Source: Lihuaxuella thermophila (lineage in GTDB: Bacteria > Bacillota > Bacilli > Thermoactinomycetales > Thermoactinomycetaceae). Taken from it: a stretch of DNA of 64,000 bases. This document shows, in pieces, positions 1 through 6,346 of the stretch. Location: NCBI RefSeq assembly GCF_900110165.1, contig NZ_FOCQ01000010.1, positions 1-64,000 of the forward strand, read 5' to 3'. The notes under the pieces are model-generated. The model saw only the letters and a list, made by a program, of their open reading frames with translations, was not told the origin of the DNA and ran no database searches. Position 1 is the stretch's first letter. Every line of letters starts with the position of its first letter. Both the position numbers and the translations under genes were made by a program.

Positions 1-93
1 ATCCACTCGTTCCCATCCCGAACACGACCGTTAAGCCCTCCAGCGCCGATGGTACTTGGGGATGACCCCCGGGAGAGTAGGACGTTGCCAGGC
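1..93 (+). rRNA. rrf: 5S ribosomal RNA, 3' part (5' end outside window)
   Basis: The first bases match the conserved 5S core (CCCATCCCGAACACG region) and run to the usual 3' end GACGTTGCCAGGC. The 5' quarter lies left of the window. It is the last gene of an rrn operon, and the tRNA array begins about 610 bases downstream on the same strand. Confidence 0.95.
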
Positions 94-102
94 GAGCATC
101 TA

Positions 103-130
103 ACCGCCCGTCCCTGAACGGGTGGTTTTT
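103..130 (+). terminator. Intrinsic terminator after 5S rRNA
   Basis: A 9-bp stem (103-111 with 118-126, one G-U pair) has a 6-base loop and is followed by a T-run. It sits directly after the 5S gene, so the tRNA array downstream probably needs its own promoter. Confidence 0.85.
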
Positions 131-555
131 GTTTCGGCAAAAATCGCGGGAGATCATGGTTGATGAGCATCTTAATCATTATTGTGTGAACTGCGTGCGG
201 TTTTATGTAAACCGCTACTCATTGGTACAGATGTTTCTGCCGGTTATCCGATGGCATGTTTATTACCTGTGATCATTTAGTTTGGCAGCATTTTTGCTCC
301 CAAAATGCCTCAAGAGGCTGCAGATCCGCTCTTATTGTCGTCTACAGTTGTTGAAATGCCGTCGAGTTTGCTCATGATTCTTTCCAAGGATTCGTCAATG
401 ATACCATGTGATTGATGAGAAAATGATCACGGCTTAACGTGAAACCGGGTTACACAAGCTTTGTAACAAGATTTTTGTATGAGATGAAATTTGACTCTGC
501 CTGCCAGAAGTATTTATCCCAGTGAATTTTGGATAAACATACCAATAAAAAATAG
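131..555. other. AT-rich spacer between 5S terminator and tRNA promoters
   Basis: No convincing gene is visible. The only open frames are short minus-strand ones (about 434-667) that lack a ribosome binding site and run through the tRNA promoter region. I see no repeat or RNA family here. Confidence 0.6.
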
Positions 556-584
556 TTGATTTTCGCATAGTATCGTGGTATATT
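556..584 (+). promoter_or_regulatory. Candidate sigma-A promoter P1 for tRNA array
   Basis: TTGATT at 556-561 and TATATT at 579-584 are separated by 17 bases. It would be an upstream, weaker promoter in tandem with the near-consensus one at 650. Confidence 0.5.
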
Positions 585-649
585 GATAGACGTCGCTGGT
601 AAACAGCAAAGCAATGGATTGGAAATAAATCTGATCCAATAAAAAAAGG

Positions 650-678
650 TTGACATTCGCCTTTCAAAAATATATAAT
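650..678 (+). promoter_or_regulatory. Strong sigma-A promoter P2 for tRNA array
   Basis: A consensus TTGACA (650-655) is followed by a 17-base spacer and a consensus TATAAT (673-678). It ends about 25 bases before the first tRNA, which is the expected layout for a stable RNA promoter. Confidence 0.9.
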
Positions 679-704
679 GTAAATTGTCTTCTTGATTAAA
701 ATAT

Positions 705-779
705 TCCTCAGTAGCTCAATGGTAGAGCGCCCGGCTGTTAACCGGTAGGTTGCAGGTTCGAGTCCTGCCTGAGGAGCCA
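705..779 (+). tRNA. tRNA-Asn (GTT), copy 1
   Basis: Acceptor TCCTCAG pairs with CTGAGGA, the T-arm is GGTTCGAGTCC, and CCA is encoded. The anticodon loop CTGTTAA gives GTT. Copy 2 is at 2078. Confidence 0.97.
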
Positions 780-780
780 T

Positions 781-856
781 GCTTCCTTAGCTCAGTCGGT
801 AGAGCGCTTCCATGGTAAGGAAGAGGTCACCAGTTCGAGTCTGGTAGGAAGCTCCA
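781..856 (+). tRNA. tRNA-Thr (GGT), copy 1
   Basis: Acceptor GCTTCCT pairs with AGGAAGC, anticodon loop ATGGTAA gives GGT, and CCA is encoded. The T-loop reads TTCGAGT, while the second copy (2154) has TTCGAGC, a single-base difference between the copies. Confidence 0.95.
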
Positions 857-861
857 GATTT

Positions 862-938
862 GGCCCGTTGGTGAAGCGGTTTAACACACCAGCCTTTCAC
901 GCTGGCATGCAGGGGTTCGAATCCCCTACGGGTCACCA
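862..938 (+). tRNA. tRNA-Glu (TTC), copy 1
   Basis: Acceptor GGCCCGT pairs with ACGGGTC, anticodon loop CTTTCAC gives TTC, CCA is encoded, 77 nt. It opens the first Glu-Val-Tyr-Gln-Lys-Gly block. Confidence 0.97.
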
Positions 939-943
939 AGAAC

Positions 944-968
944 AGGCCGGATGATCATCTGGCCTTTG
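944..968 (+). terminator. Inter-tRNA hairpin, copy 1 (weak terminator or processing site)
   Basis: AGGCC (944-948) pairs with GGCCT (961-965) around a GATGATCATC palindrome, followed by TTT. The same element follows tRNA-Glu in each of its three copies, so it was duplicated with the block. The short T-run argues for partial termination or processing. Confidence 0.5.
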
Positions 969-972
969 ATTT

Positions 973-1048
973 GGACGGTTAGCTCAGCTGGGAGAGCATC
1001 TGCCTTACAAGCAGAGGGTCGGCGGTTCGATCCCGTCACCGTCCACCA
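973..1048 (+). tRNA. tRNA-Val (TAC), copy 1
   Basis: Acceptor GGACGGT pairs with ACCGTCC, anticodon loop CTTACAA gives TAC, and CCA is encoded. 76 nt. Confidence 0.97.
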
Positions 1049-1051
1049 TGC

Positions 1052-1137
1052 GGAGGGATACCAAAGTGGCCAAATGGGGCGGACTGTAAATCCGCTGGCA
1101 TTCGCCTTCGTAGGTTCGAATCCTACTCCCTCCACCA
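1052..1137 (+). tRNA. tRNA-Tyr (GTA), copy 1
   Basis: 86 nt with a long variable arm. Acceptor GGAGGGA pairs with TCCCTCC, the anticodon is GTA, and CCA is encoded. Confidence 0.97.
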
Positions 1138-1147
1138 TTTTAACCGC

Positions 1148-1222
1148 TGGGGAGTAGCCAAGCGGTAAGGCAGCGGACTTTGACTCCGCGATGCGTAGGT
1201 TCGATCCCTACCTCCCCAGCCA
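1148..1222 (+). tRNA. tRNA-Gln (TTG), copy 1
   Basis: Acceptor TGGGGAG pairs with CTCCCCA, anticodon loop CTTTGAC gives TTG, and CCA is encoded. Confidence 0.96.
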
Positions 1223-1230
1223 TTGAACAT

Positions 1231-1306
1231 GAGCCATTAGCTCAGTTGGTAGAGCACCTGACTTTTAATCAGGGTGTCGAAGGTTCGAGTCCTTCATGGC
1301 TCACCA
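1231..1306 (+). tRNA. tRNA-Lys (TTT), copy 1
   Basis: Acceptor GAGCCAT pairs with ATGGCTC, anticodon loop CTTTTAA gives TTT, and CCA is encoded. It is the first of three near-identical copies. Confidence 0.97.
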
Positions 1307-1317
1307 TTTGAAACGGT

Positions 1318-1392
1318 GCGGAAGTGGCTCAGGGGTAGAGCATCGCCTTGCCAAGGCGAGGGTCGCGGGTTCGAATCCCGTCTTCCGCTCCA
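1318..1392 (+). tRNA. tRNA-Gly (GCC), copy 1
   Basis: Acceptor GCGGAAG pairs with CTTCCGC, anticodon loop TTGCCAA gives GCC, and CCA is encoded. It closes the first six-gene block. Confidence 0.97.
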
Positions 1393-1457
1393 ACATTCCT
1401 TCATAATAGATGAAGGTTTTTTTATGCCTCACTGACCAAATGGGTTTTAAATGTTAT

Positions 1458-1534
1458 GGCCCGTTGGTGAAGCGGTTTAACACACCAGCCTTTCACGCTG
1501 GCATGCAGGGGTTCGAATCCCCTACGGGTCACCA
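1458..1534 (+). tRNA. tRNA-Glu (TTC), copy 2
   Basis: Same 77-nt sequence as the copy at 862. It opens the second Glu-Val-Tyr-Gln-Lys-Gly block. Confidence 0.97.
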
Positions 1535-1540
1535 AAGAAC

Positions 1541-1565
1541 AGGCCGGATGATCATCTGGCCTTTG
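1541..1565 (+). terminator. Inter-tRNA hairpin, copy 2
   Basis: A repeat of the AGGCC/GGCCT hairpin seen at 944, in the same position after tRNA-Glu, followed by TTT. Confidence 0.5.
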
Positions 1566-1569
1566 ACTT

Positions 1570-1645
1570 GGACGGTTAGCTCAGCTGGGAGAGCATCTGC
1601 CTTACAAGCAGAGGGTCGGCGGTTCGATCCCGTCACCGTCCACCA
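1570..1645 (+). tRNA. tRNA-Val (TAC), copy 2
   Basis: Same sequence as the copy at 973, with anticodon TAC and encoded CCA. Confidence 0.97.
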
Positions 1646-1650
1646 GTTGC

Positions 1651-1736
1651 GGAGGGATACCAAAGTGGCCAAATGGGGCGGACTGTAAATCCGCTGGCAT
1701 TCGCCTTCGTAGGTTCGAATCCTACTCCCTCCACCA
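1651..1736 (+). tRNA. tRNA-Tyr (GTA), copy 2
   Basis: Same 86-nt sequence as the copy at 1052. The spacer before it differs by two bases from block 1. Confidence 0.97.
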
Positions 1737-1746
1737 TTTTAACCGC

Positions 1747-1821
1747 TGGGGAGTAGCCAAGCGGTAAGGCAGCGGACTTTGACTCCGCGATGCGTAGGTT
1801 CGATCCCTACCTCCCCAGCCA
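1747..1821 (+). tRNA. tRNA-Gln (TTG), copy 2
   Basis: Same sequence as the copy at 1148, with anticodon TTG and encoded CCA. Confidence 0.96.
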
Positions 1822-1830
1822 TTGAAACAT

Positions 1831-1906
1831 GAGCCATTAGCTCAGTTGGTAGAGCACCTGACTTTTAATCAGGGTGTCGAAGGTTCGAGTCCTTCATGGC
1901 TCACCA
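1831..1906 (+). tRNA. tRNA-Lys (TTT), copy 2
   Basis: Same sequence as the copy at 1231, with anticodon TTT and encoded CCA. Confidence 0.97.
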
Positions 1907-1916
1907 TTTGAAAAAT

Positions 1917-1991
1917 GCGGAAGTGGCTCAGGGGTAGAGCATCGCCTTGCCAAGGCGAGGGTCGCGGGTTCGAATCCCGTCTTCCGCTCCA
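1917..1991 (+). tRNA. tRNA-Gly (GCC), copy 2
   Basis: Same sequence as the copy at 1318. It ends the second six-gene block. Confidence 0.97.
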
Positions 1992-1996
1992 TCTTT

Positions 1997-2070
1997 GCGG
2001 GTGTAGTTCAGTGGTAGAACATCGGCCTTCCAAGCCGAATGCGAGGGTTCGATTCCCTTCACCCGCTCCA
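1997..2070 (+). tRNA. tRNA-Gly (TCC)
   Basis: 74 nt. Acceptor GCGGGTG pairs with CACCCGC, anticodon loop CTTCCAA gives TCC, and CCA is encoded. It is one of the two isoacceptors present only once here (with tRNA-Asp). Confidence 0.96.
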
Positions 2071-2077
2071 TGAATAT

Positions 2078-2152
2078 TCCTCAGTAGCTCAATGGTAGAG
2101 CGCCCGGCTGTTAACCGGTAGGTTGCAGGTTCGAGTCCTGCCTGAGGAGCCA
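2078..2152 (+). tRNA. tRNA-Asn (GTT), copy 2
   Basis: Same sequence as 705-779. With the Thr and Glu genes after it, it repeats the start of the array. Confidence 0.97.
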
Positions 2153-2153
2153 T

Positions 2154-2229
2154 GCTTCCTTAGCTCAGTCGGTAGAGCGCTTCCATGGTAAGGAAGAGGT
2201 CACCAGTTCGAGCCTGGTAGGAAGCTCCA
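2154..2229 (+). tRNA. tRNA-Thr (GGT), copy 2
   Basis: Same as 781-856 except for one T-loop base (C here, T in copy 1). Anticodon GGT, CCA encoded. Confidence 0.95.
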
Positions 2230-2234
2230 GATTT

Positions 2235-2311
2235 GGCCCGTTGGTGAAGCGGTTTAACACACCAGCCTTTCACGCTGGCATGCAGGGGTTCGAATCCCCT
2301 ACGGGTCACCA
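2235..2311 (+). tRNA. tRNA-Glu (TTC), copy 3
   Basis: Same 77-nt sequence as the copies at 862 and 1458. Confidence 0.97.
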
Positions 2312-2317
2312 AAGAAC

Positions 2318-2342
2318 AGGCCGGATAATCATCTGGCCTTTT
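2318..2342 (+). terminator. Inter-tRNA hairpin, copy 3
   Basis: The same AGGCC/GGCCT element as at 944 and 1541, with one base changed in the loop (GATAATCATC) and a four-T run. It precedes the truncated tRNA-Val remnant. Confidence 0.5.
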
Positions 2343-2347
2343 CATAT

Positions 2348-2376
2348 GGACGGTACGGTCACCAGGACCCCGTCCA
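2348..2376 (+). pseudogene. tRNA-Val remnant (acceptor ends only)
   Basis: The 5' acceptor GGACGGT sits where both other blocks have tRNA-Val, straight after the Glu gene and hairpin. About 15 bases later the strand complementary to the acceptor (CCGTCC, then AC) appears. The D-arm, anticodon arm and T-arm are gone. It reads as an internal deletion of a third tRNA-Val copy and cannot make a functional tRNA. Confidence 0.65.
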
Positions 2377-2384
2377 CTTAATGC

Positions 2385-2461
2385 GGAGCTGTGGTGTAGA
2401 GGCCTAACATGCCTGCCTGTCACGCAGGAGATCGCGGGTTCGAATCCCGTCAGCTCCGCCA
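2385..2461 (+). tRNA. tRNA-Asp (GTC)
   Basis: Acceptor GGAGCTG pairs with CAGCTCC, anticodon loop CTGTCAC gives GTC, and CCA is encoded. It is a single copy, between the Val remnant and the third Lys-Gly pair. Confidence 0.96.
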
Positions 2462-2489
2462 TTTTATTTCTCAGTATTTGAGAATTCGC

Positions 2490-2565
2490 GAGCCATTAGC
2501 TCAGTTGGTAGAGCACCTGACTTTTAATCAGGGTGTCGAAGGTTCGAGTCCTTCATGGCTCACCA
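2490..2565 (+). tRNA. tRNA-Lys (TTT), copy 3
   Basis: Same sequence as the copies at 1231 and 1831, with anticodon TTT and encoded CCA. Confidence 0.97.
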
Positions 2566-2575
2566 TTTGAAAAAT

Positions 2576-2650
2576 GCGGAAGTGGCTCAGGGGTAGAGCA
2601 TCGCCTTGCCAAGGCGAGGGTCGCGGGTTCGAATCCCGTCTTCCGCTCCA
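2576..2650 (+). tRNA. tRNA-Gly (GCC), copy 3
   Basis: Same sequence as the copies at 1318 and 1917. It is the last tRNA of the array. Confidence 0.97.
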
Positions 2651-2654
2651 AATC

Positions 2655-2725
2655 GATGGTTGTTGTCAACTCGTGTCGGGGATGTTGGGTTCAGTCCCGA
2701 AATGAGTGCAACCTTTATTCCTTCG
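2655..2725 (+). pseudogene. Degenerate 16S rRNA fragment
   Basis: About 70 bases align by eye with the universally conserved 16S segment around E. coli positions 1050-1120: ATGGTTGT-GTCA, CTCGTGTC, GATGTTGGGTT, AGTCCCG, GCAACC. Several substitutions fall at otherwise invariant positions (for example GAAATGAGTGC where 16S has GCAACGAGCGC), so it is a decayed fragment. No other 16S segment is visible beside it. It lies between the last tRNA and the array terminator. Confidence 0.75.
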
Positions 2726-2726
2726 C

Positions 2727-2757
2727 AAGCCGCCAAAATGAAGTTGGTGGCTTTTTT
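2727..2757 (+). terminator. Terminator of the tRNA array
   Basis: A 10-bp stem (2727-2736 with 2744-2753, one G-U) is followed by six T's. It follows the 16S fragment and ends the rRNA/tRNA transcription unit. Confidence 0.85.
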
Positions 2758-3236
2758 ATATTAAACGGATTTGTAAATGTGAACGATAGCCATCGAAATG
2801 ACGGGCTTTCATTTGGTCGAATCGGCCTGCATCGTATTCTCTCTGCAAGAAGGCACGGTCCGTAAATTGGCATCGTTCTTTTCGAGACTTTTTGCTCGAA
2901 TGTAGTTTGAAGTGTTCCGCTTAAATGACTGCTATTAAGTTGCCCGCGGGGGGAACCTGTACATTGCCTACTTTCATCGTACCCCATTGAAAGGGCAGAA
3001 TTCCTGCTCGAACATGCCTTTTGCATTTGTAAAAAACCAGCCTGCAGTGTTGACAGACAGGTTGGTTTTTTTGATGGTTGCATTCACTTGTTTCCACACT
3101 CAAAGTGATCCTAACGGTCGGTGCAATGCTAAAGTGAATCGGATGGCAACGTCATTGGACCCGTACTCTATTTTCCGATTAGAGTTTATCGTGAATAAGG
3201 AAATGGCCCCCTGATTTGTTCTTACTGTCAATCGGA
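2758..3236. other. Spacer between tRNA array and amidase, with one hairpin
   Basis: I see no supported gene; the open frames here have no ribosome binding site and low-complexity translations. A 13-bp stem (3032-3044 with 3058-3070) flanked by A- and T-runs looks like a bidirectional terminator, probably for the minus-strand amidase. Nothing else is recognisable. Confidence 0.5.
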
Positions 3237-4731
3237 TCAAACAGGTGTGTTTCTCGCACGGGTCTTTTGTTCAAAAGCATAAGCAAATTGAAGCAGCTTG
3301 GCTTCCGATAACGGAGGACCGACAAACGTGACTTGATCAAATTCTGCTCCTTTTTCTTTCCATTTGCTAAAAGGCACCGTTACAGCAGGCAAGGAGGCGT
3401 ACGCGCATAGCAACGGGTGATTGCCTAAAATGGCGTCAAACTTTTGCTGTTCGAATAACGGGGCGATCACTCTTCGGTGAGCGAGCTGGCGCAGTTCTTG
3501 GGCCGTTTTTTTATATTCAATTTCCGATAAAGGGCACAGATTTGATTTGATCAGGATATCTTGTCCGTACGGTACTCGTTTGTCCGGATCCTTCTTGTTG
3601 AAGCGGATCAAATCGGATAAATCATCGATTCCGAGAGCAGGGTGATTTGTTTTGAGGTAGTGGTTCATATCCCGGCGAAATTCATAGAGCAACACGTCGA
3701 GAAAAACTTGAAAACTCACTTCCGGGATGGTGAAATCGACAAGCTCAGTCCTGGCTCCGGCTTCTTGTAAGAGTGACAGAATGGCTCGGCCGGTAGGGTG
3801 CCTGCGAAAATAGAGAGGCGCGGCCAGCTTGGCGCCTTGAAGGCTTTCCAGATGAAGATTGGCCGCATAGTCGGTGTAGTTAGGCCTGGAACTGATGGTA
3901 AGCGGATCATTTTCATCAGGTTGTGCCATGATATTCATCAGGAGAGCGGCATCGGAAACGGTTTTTGTCATGGGACCCGGGGTATCATAAGAACCGGCGA
4001 GCGGGATGATTCCCGAACGGCTGAGCAGGCCGACGGTCGGTTTCAATCCGACAATCTGATTGGCGATGGAGGGGCTGATAATCGAACCGCATGTTTCCGT
4101 TCCAATGGCAACAGGAGCCAGATCCAGTGCCACCCCTGCCGCCGATCCGGAACTGGAACCACTTACATCCAGAGTTCCCGGCCCGTGGGGATTGAGGGTT
4201 TGACCGCCCAGTGCCGAGAACCCGTCAGGTAATTTCGAAAGAGATAAAATTGCCTAATTCAGACAGGTTTGCTTTTGCCAGGATAATGGCCCCGGCATCC
4301 CTGAGCTTTTCCACGATGAAAGCATCTTGCCGGGCGAAGTTCTCCTTGAAAGCAATCGTTCCGGCTGTGGTGGCCATTTCGTCTCGGGTATGAATATTGT
4401 CTTTTACAAGAACAGGGATCCCGTGCAGCGGACCGGCATGGTTGACTGATTTTCGGCTCGCATCCAATTTTTTTGCTTCAGCAACTGCATGAGGGTTGAC
4501 GGAGATGACCATGCGCATTTTTGCATTCCATCGCTTGATTCGGAGCAGATAAAGAGCGGTTATCTCAGTTATCGTGATTTGCCCTGTATCCAGGAAACCG
4601 CTCAATTGGCGGATATCGGCGTTTACAATCATCCATTCTTTGTCGCGTAGTGCGTCGGAGTTCCAATCTTTGAGCTGATGGTCGATGATTTTGTCGATCT
4701 CATCCGGCTGAACCCAAGGAGTTCTTGTCAT
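3237..4731 (-). pseudogene. Amidase (amidase-signature family), frameshifted
   Basis: Two minus-strand frames together make one about 495-residue amidase-signature hydrolase, which would hydrolyse an amide bond. The N-terminal frame (4225-4731) has the catalytic-Lys segment VLVKDNIHT and ends in NFISFEIT-stop. The C-terminal frame (from about 4230 down to 3237) resumes with PDGFSALGGQT and carries the Ser-rich signature GSSSGSAAG and GTETCGSIISPS. One extra base near 4228-4234 breaks the frame within the expected FISFE-x-PDGFSALGG stretch. Both halves are otherwise intact, so this is either a recent inactivation or an assembly error. The substrate cannot be read from the sequence. Confidence 0.85.
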
Positions 4732-4882
4732 CTGGCGGTTCCTTTAACAAATTCTTTCATGGAAACATATATTTTTAAAGCTTTTCTGGTTGGCGATGAA
4801 ATCAAAATTGGTTAGATCTTCCGACTTTATACTCCCAATTGAATAATTATACCAGGAAACCCCTTTCATAACCATAACATTT

Positions 4883-4912
4883 TTGTTGGTAAACTAATTT
4901 CTATGTTAAAAT
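4883..4912 (+). promoter_or_regulatory. Candidate promoter of rocF
   Basis: TTGTTG (4883-4888) and TAAAAT (4907-4912) lie 18 bases apart, ending 36 bases before the arginase start. Confidence 0.45.
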
Positions 4913-4948
4913 GTAAGCGCTGAATCCGCAGGTAAAGGAGATTAAACG

Positions 4949-5851
4949 ATGGAGAAAAAGCCGATAACGATCATTGGAATGCCTATGGATTTGGGACAGG
5001 GGCGACGCGGGGTCGATATGGGGCCGAGTGCGATCCGCTACGCTTCCGCGCAACGTCTGTTGGAGCAATTGGGATATGAAGTGGAGGATATCGGTGACCT
5101 TCCGGTGCCCAGCCCTGAATCGATACAGATCGGAGAACCAAAACTCAAATATCTGTCAGCAATCAGACAAGTATGCGAGCACCTGGCGGATACGGTTTCC
5201 AGTGTCGTGGAGAGAAAACGTTTTCCTCTCGTATTTGGCGGAGACCACAGCATGTCGATCGGGACCATTGCCGGGGTGTCCAGGCATTATGAAAATCTGG
5301 GGCTCATCTGGTTTGATGCTCACGGTGACTTAAATACGGGAGAAACATCGCCATCGGGGAACATTCACGGAATGTCCCTGGCCGTCAGCTTGGGAACGGG
5401 CCACACGGACCTCGTTCGAATTGGCGGCTATTTTCCGAAGGTTCGCCCCGAACATACCGTGATTATCGGTGCGAGAGAACTGGATCCGGGCGAAAGAACA
5501 CTGATTAAAGAAATGGGAATTAAAGTTTTCACCATGCATGAAATTGACCGGATCGGTATGGCCCGTGTGATGGAAGAGGCGATCAGCATTGTCAGCAGGG
5601 GAACCGATGGGGTACATCTAAGTTTGGATTTGGACGGACTGGATCCCAAAGATGCGCCGGGAGTAGGCACGCCCGTTCCAGGGGGAATCACTTACCGGGA
5701 AAGCCACCTGGCCATGGAGATGCTTGCAGAAGCCGGAATCATCACATCTGCAGAGTTCGTGGAAGTCAATCCGATTCTGGATCGGGAAAATCAAACGGCC
5801 AAAGTGGCTGTCGCTCTGATTGGTTCCGTATTTGGTATGAAAATCTTATAA
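4949..5851 (+). CDS. rocF: Arginase
   Basis: This 300-residue protein matches the full length of Bacillus-type arginases, which hydrolyse L-arginine to ornithine and urea in the cytoplasm using two Mn ions. The metal-binding motifs are all present: GGDHS (97-101), WFDAHGDLNT (about 121-130), SGNIHGM (136-142) and LSLDLDGLDP (about 222-231). The start ATG follows AAAGGAG at good spacing. No rocD/rocE partner is nearby, so the gene is monocistronic with its own terminator at 5918. Confidence 0.95.
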   Translation: MEKKPITIIGMPMDLGQGRRGVDMGPSAIRYASAQRLLEQLGYEVEDIGDLPVPSPESIQIGEPKLKYLSAIRQVCEHLADTVSSVVERKRFPLVFGGDHSMSIGTIAGVSRHYENLGLIWFDAHGDLNTGETSPSGNIHGMSLAVSLGTGHTDLVRIGGYFPKVRPEHTVIIGARELDPGERTLIKEMGIKVFTMHEIDRIGMARVMEEAISIVSRGTDGVHLSLDLDGLDPKDAPGVGTPVPGGITYRESHLAMEMLAEAGIITSAEFVEVNPILDRENQTAKVAVALIGSVFGMKIL

Positions 5852-5917
5852 CAGACGGCCGATTGCCCTGATACAAGTCCGATCTCATGGGACTTCCCGT
5901 GTTCACATATAGAGTGC

Positions 5918-5956
5918 AAAAAATAGCGTAGCCTGCTGAGGGTTACGCTATTTTTT
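5918..5956 (+). terminator. Terminator after rocF
   Basis: A long perfect stem (AAAAAATAGCGTA with its complement ending in TTTTTT) has an 8-14 base loop. The A and T flanks make it effective in both directions. Confidence 0.85.
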
Positions 5957-6065
5957 ATACGTTTGGTTTTCCATTGCTGTTGAGGAGGGTGTTCAATCTC
6001 CCTTTCAAGAAACGCCAGCGGTCTTGGATTCTTGTTACAGGTAAAAATTTATAAAAAATCTATTG

Positions 6066-6094
6066 TTGGTTAAAGTGTACCACTATGGCATAAT
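6066..6094 (+). promoter_or_regulatory. Candidate promoter of ppc
   Basis: TTGGTT (6066-6071), a 17-base spacer, then CATAAT (6089-6094). This leaves a leader of about 245 bases before the ppc start. I see no recognisable riboswitch in that leader. Confidence 0.4.
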
Positions 6095-6346
6095 AAAGAA
6101 AAGATTAAAAAATGAATGTTTATGCAAAGGTAAAGTTTTTCTATTTTGAATAGCGCCAATTGATCGAAAGAATCGCCTGGAACCAGCGGAACAGAGTGGT
6201 GATTTTGGCCAAATGCTTTAGCCGGAGCGGAAACGGGGACTGTCGAAACGAGACCGGCCTGACAAAGAATCCGGCTGAATTGGAAATAAACTTCCATTTA
6301 TATGGAAAAGGGCCGCACATATGGTGATGAAAAGAGGTGTCAACAG

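Noticed and set aside
2715-3083. 122-codon minus-strand frame between the tRNA array and the amidase
   Set aside because: It covers terminator hairpins at 2727 and 3032 and has no ribosome binding site.
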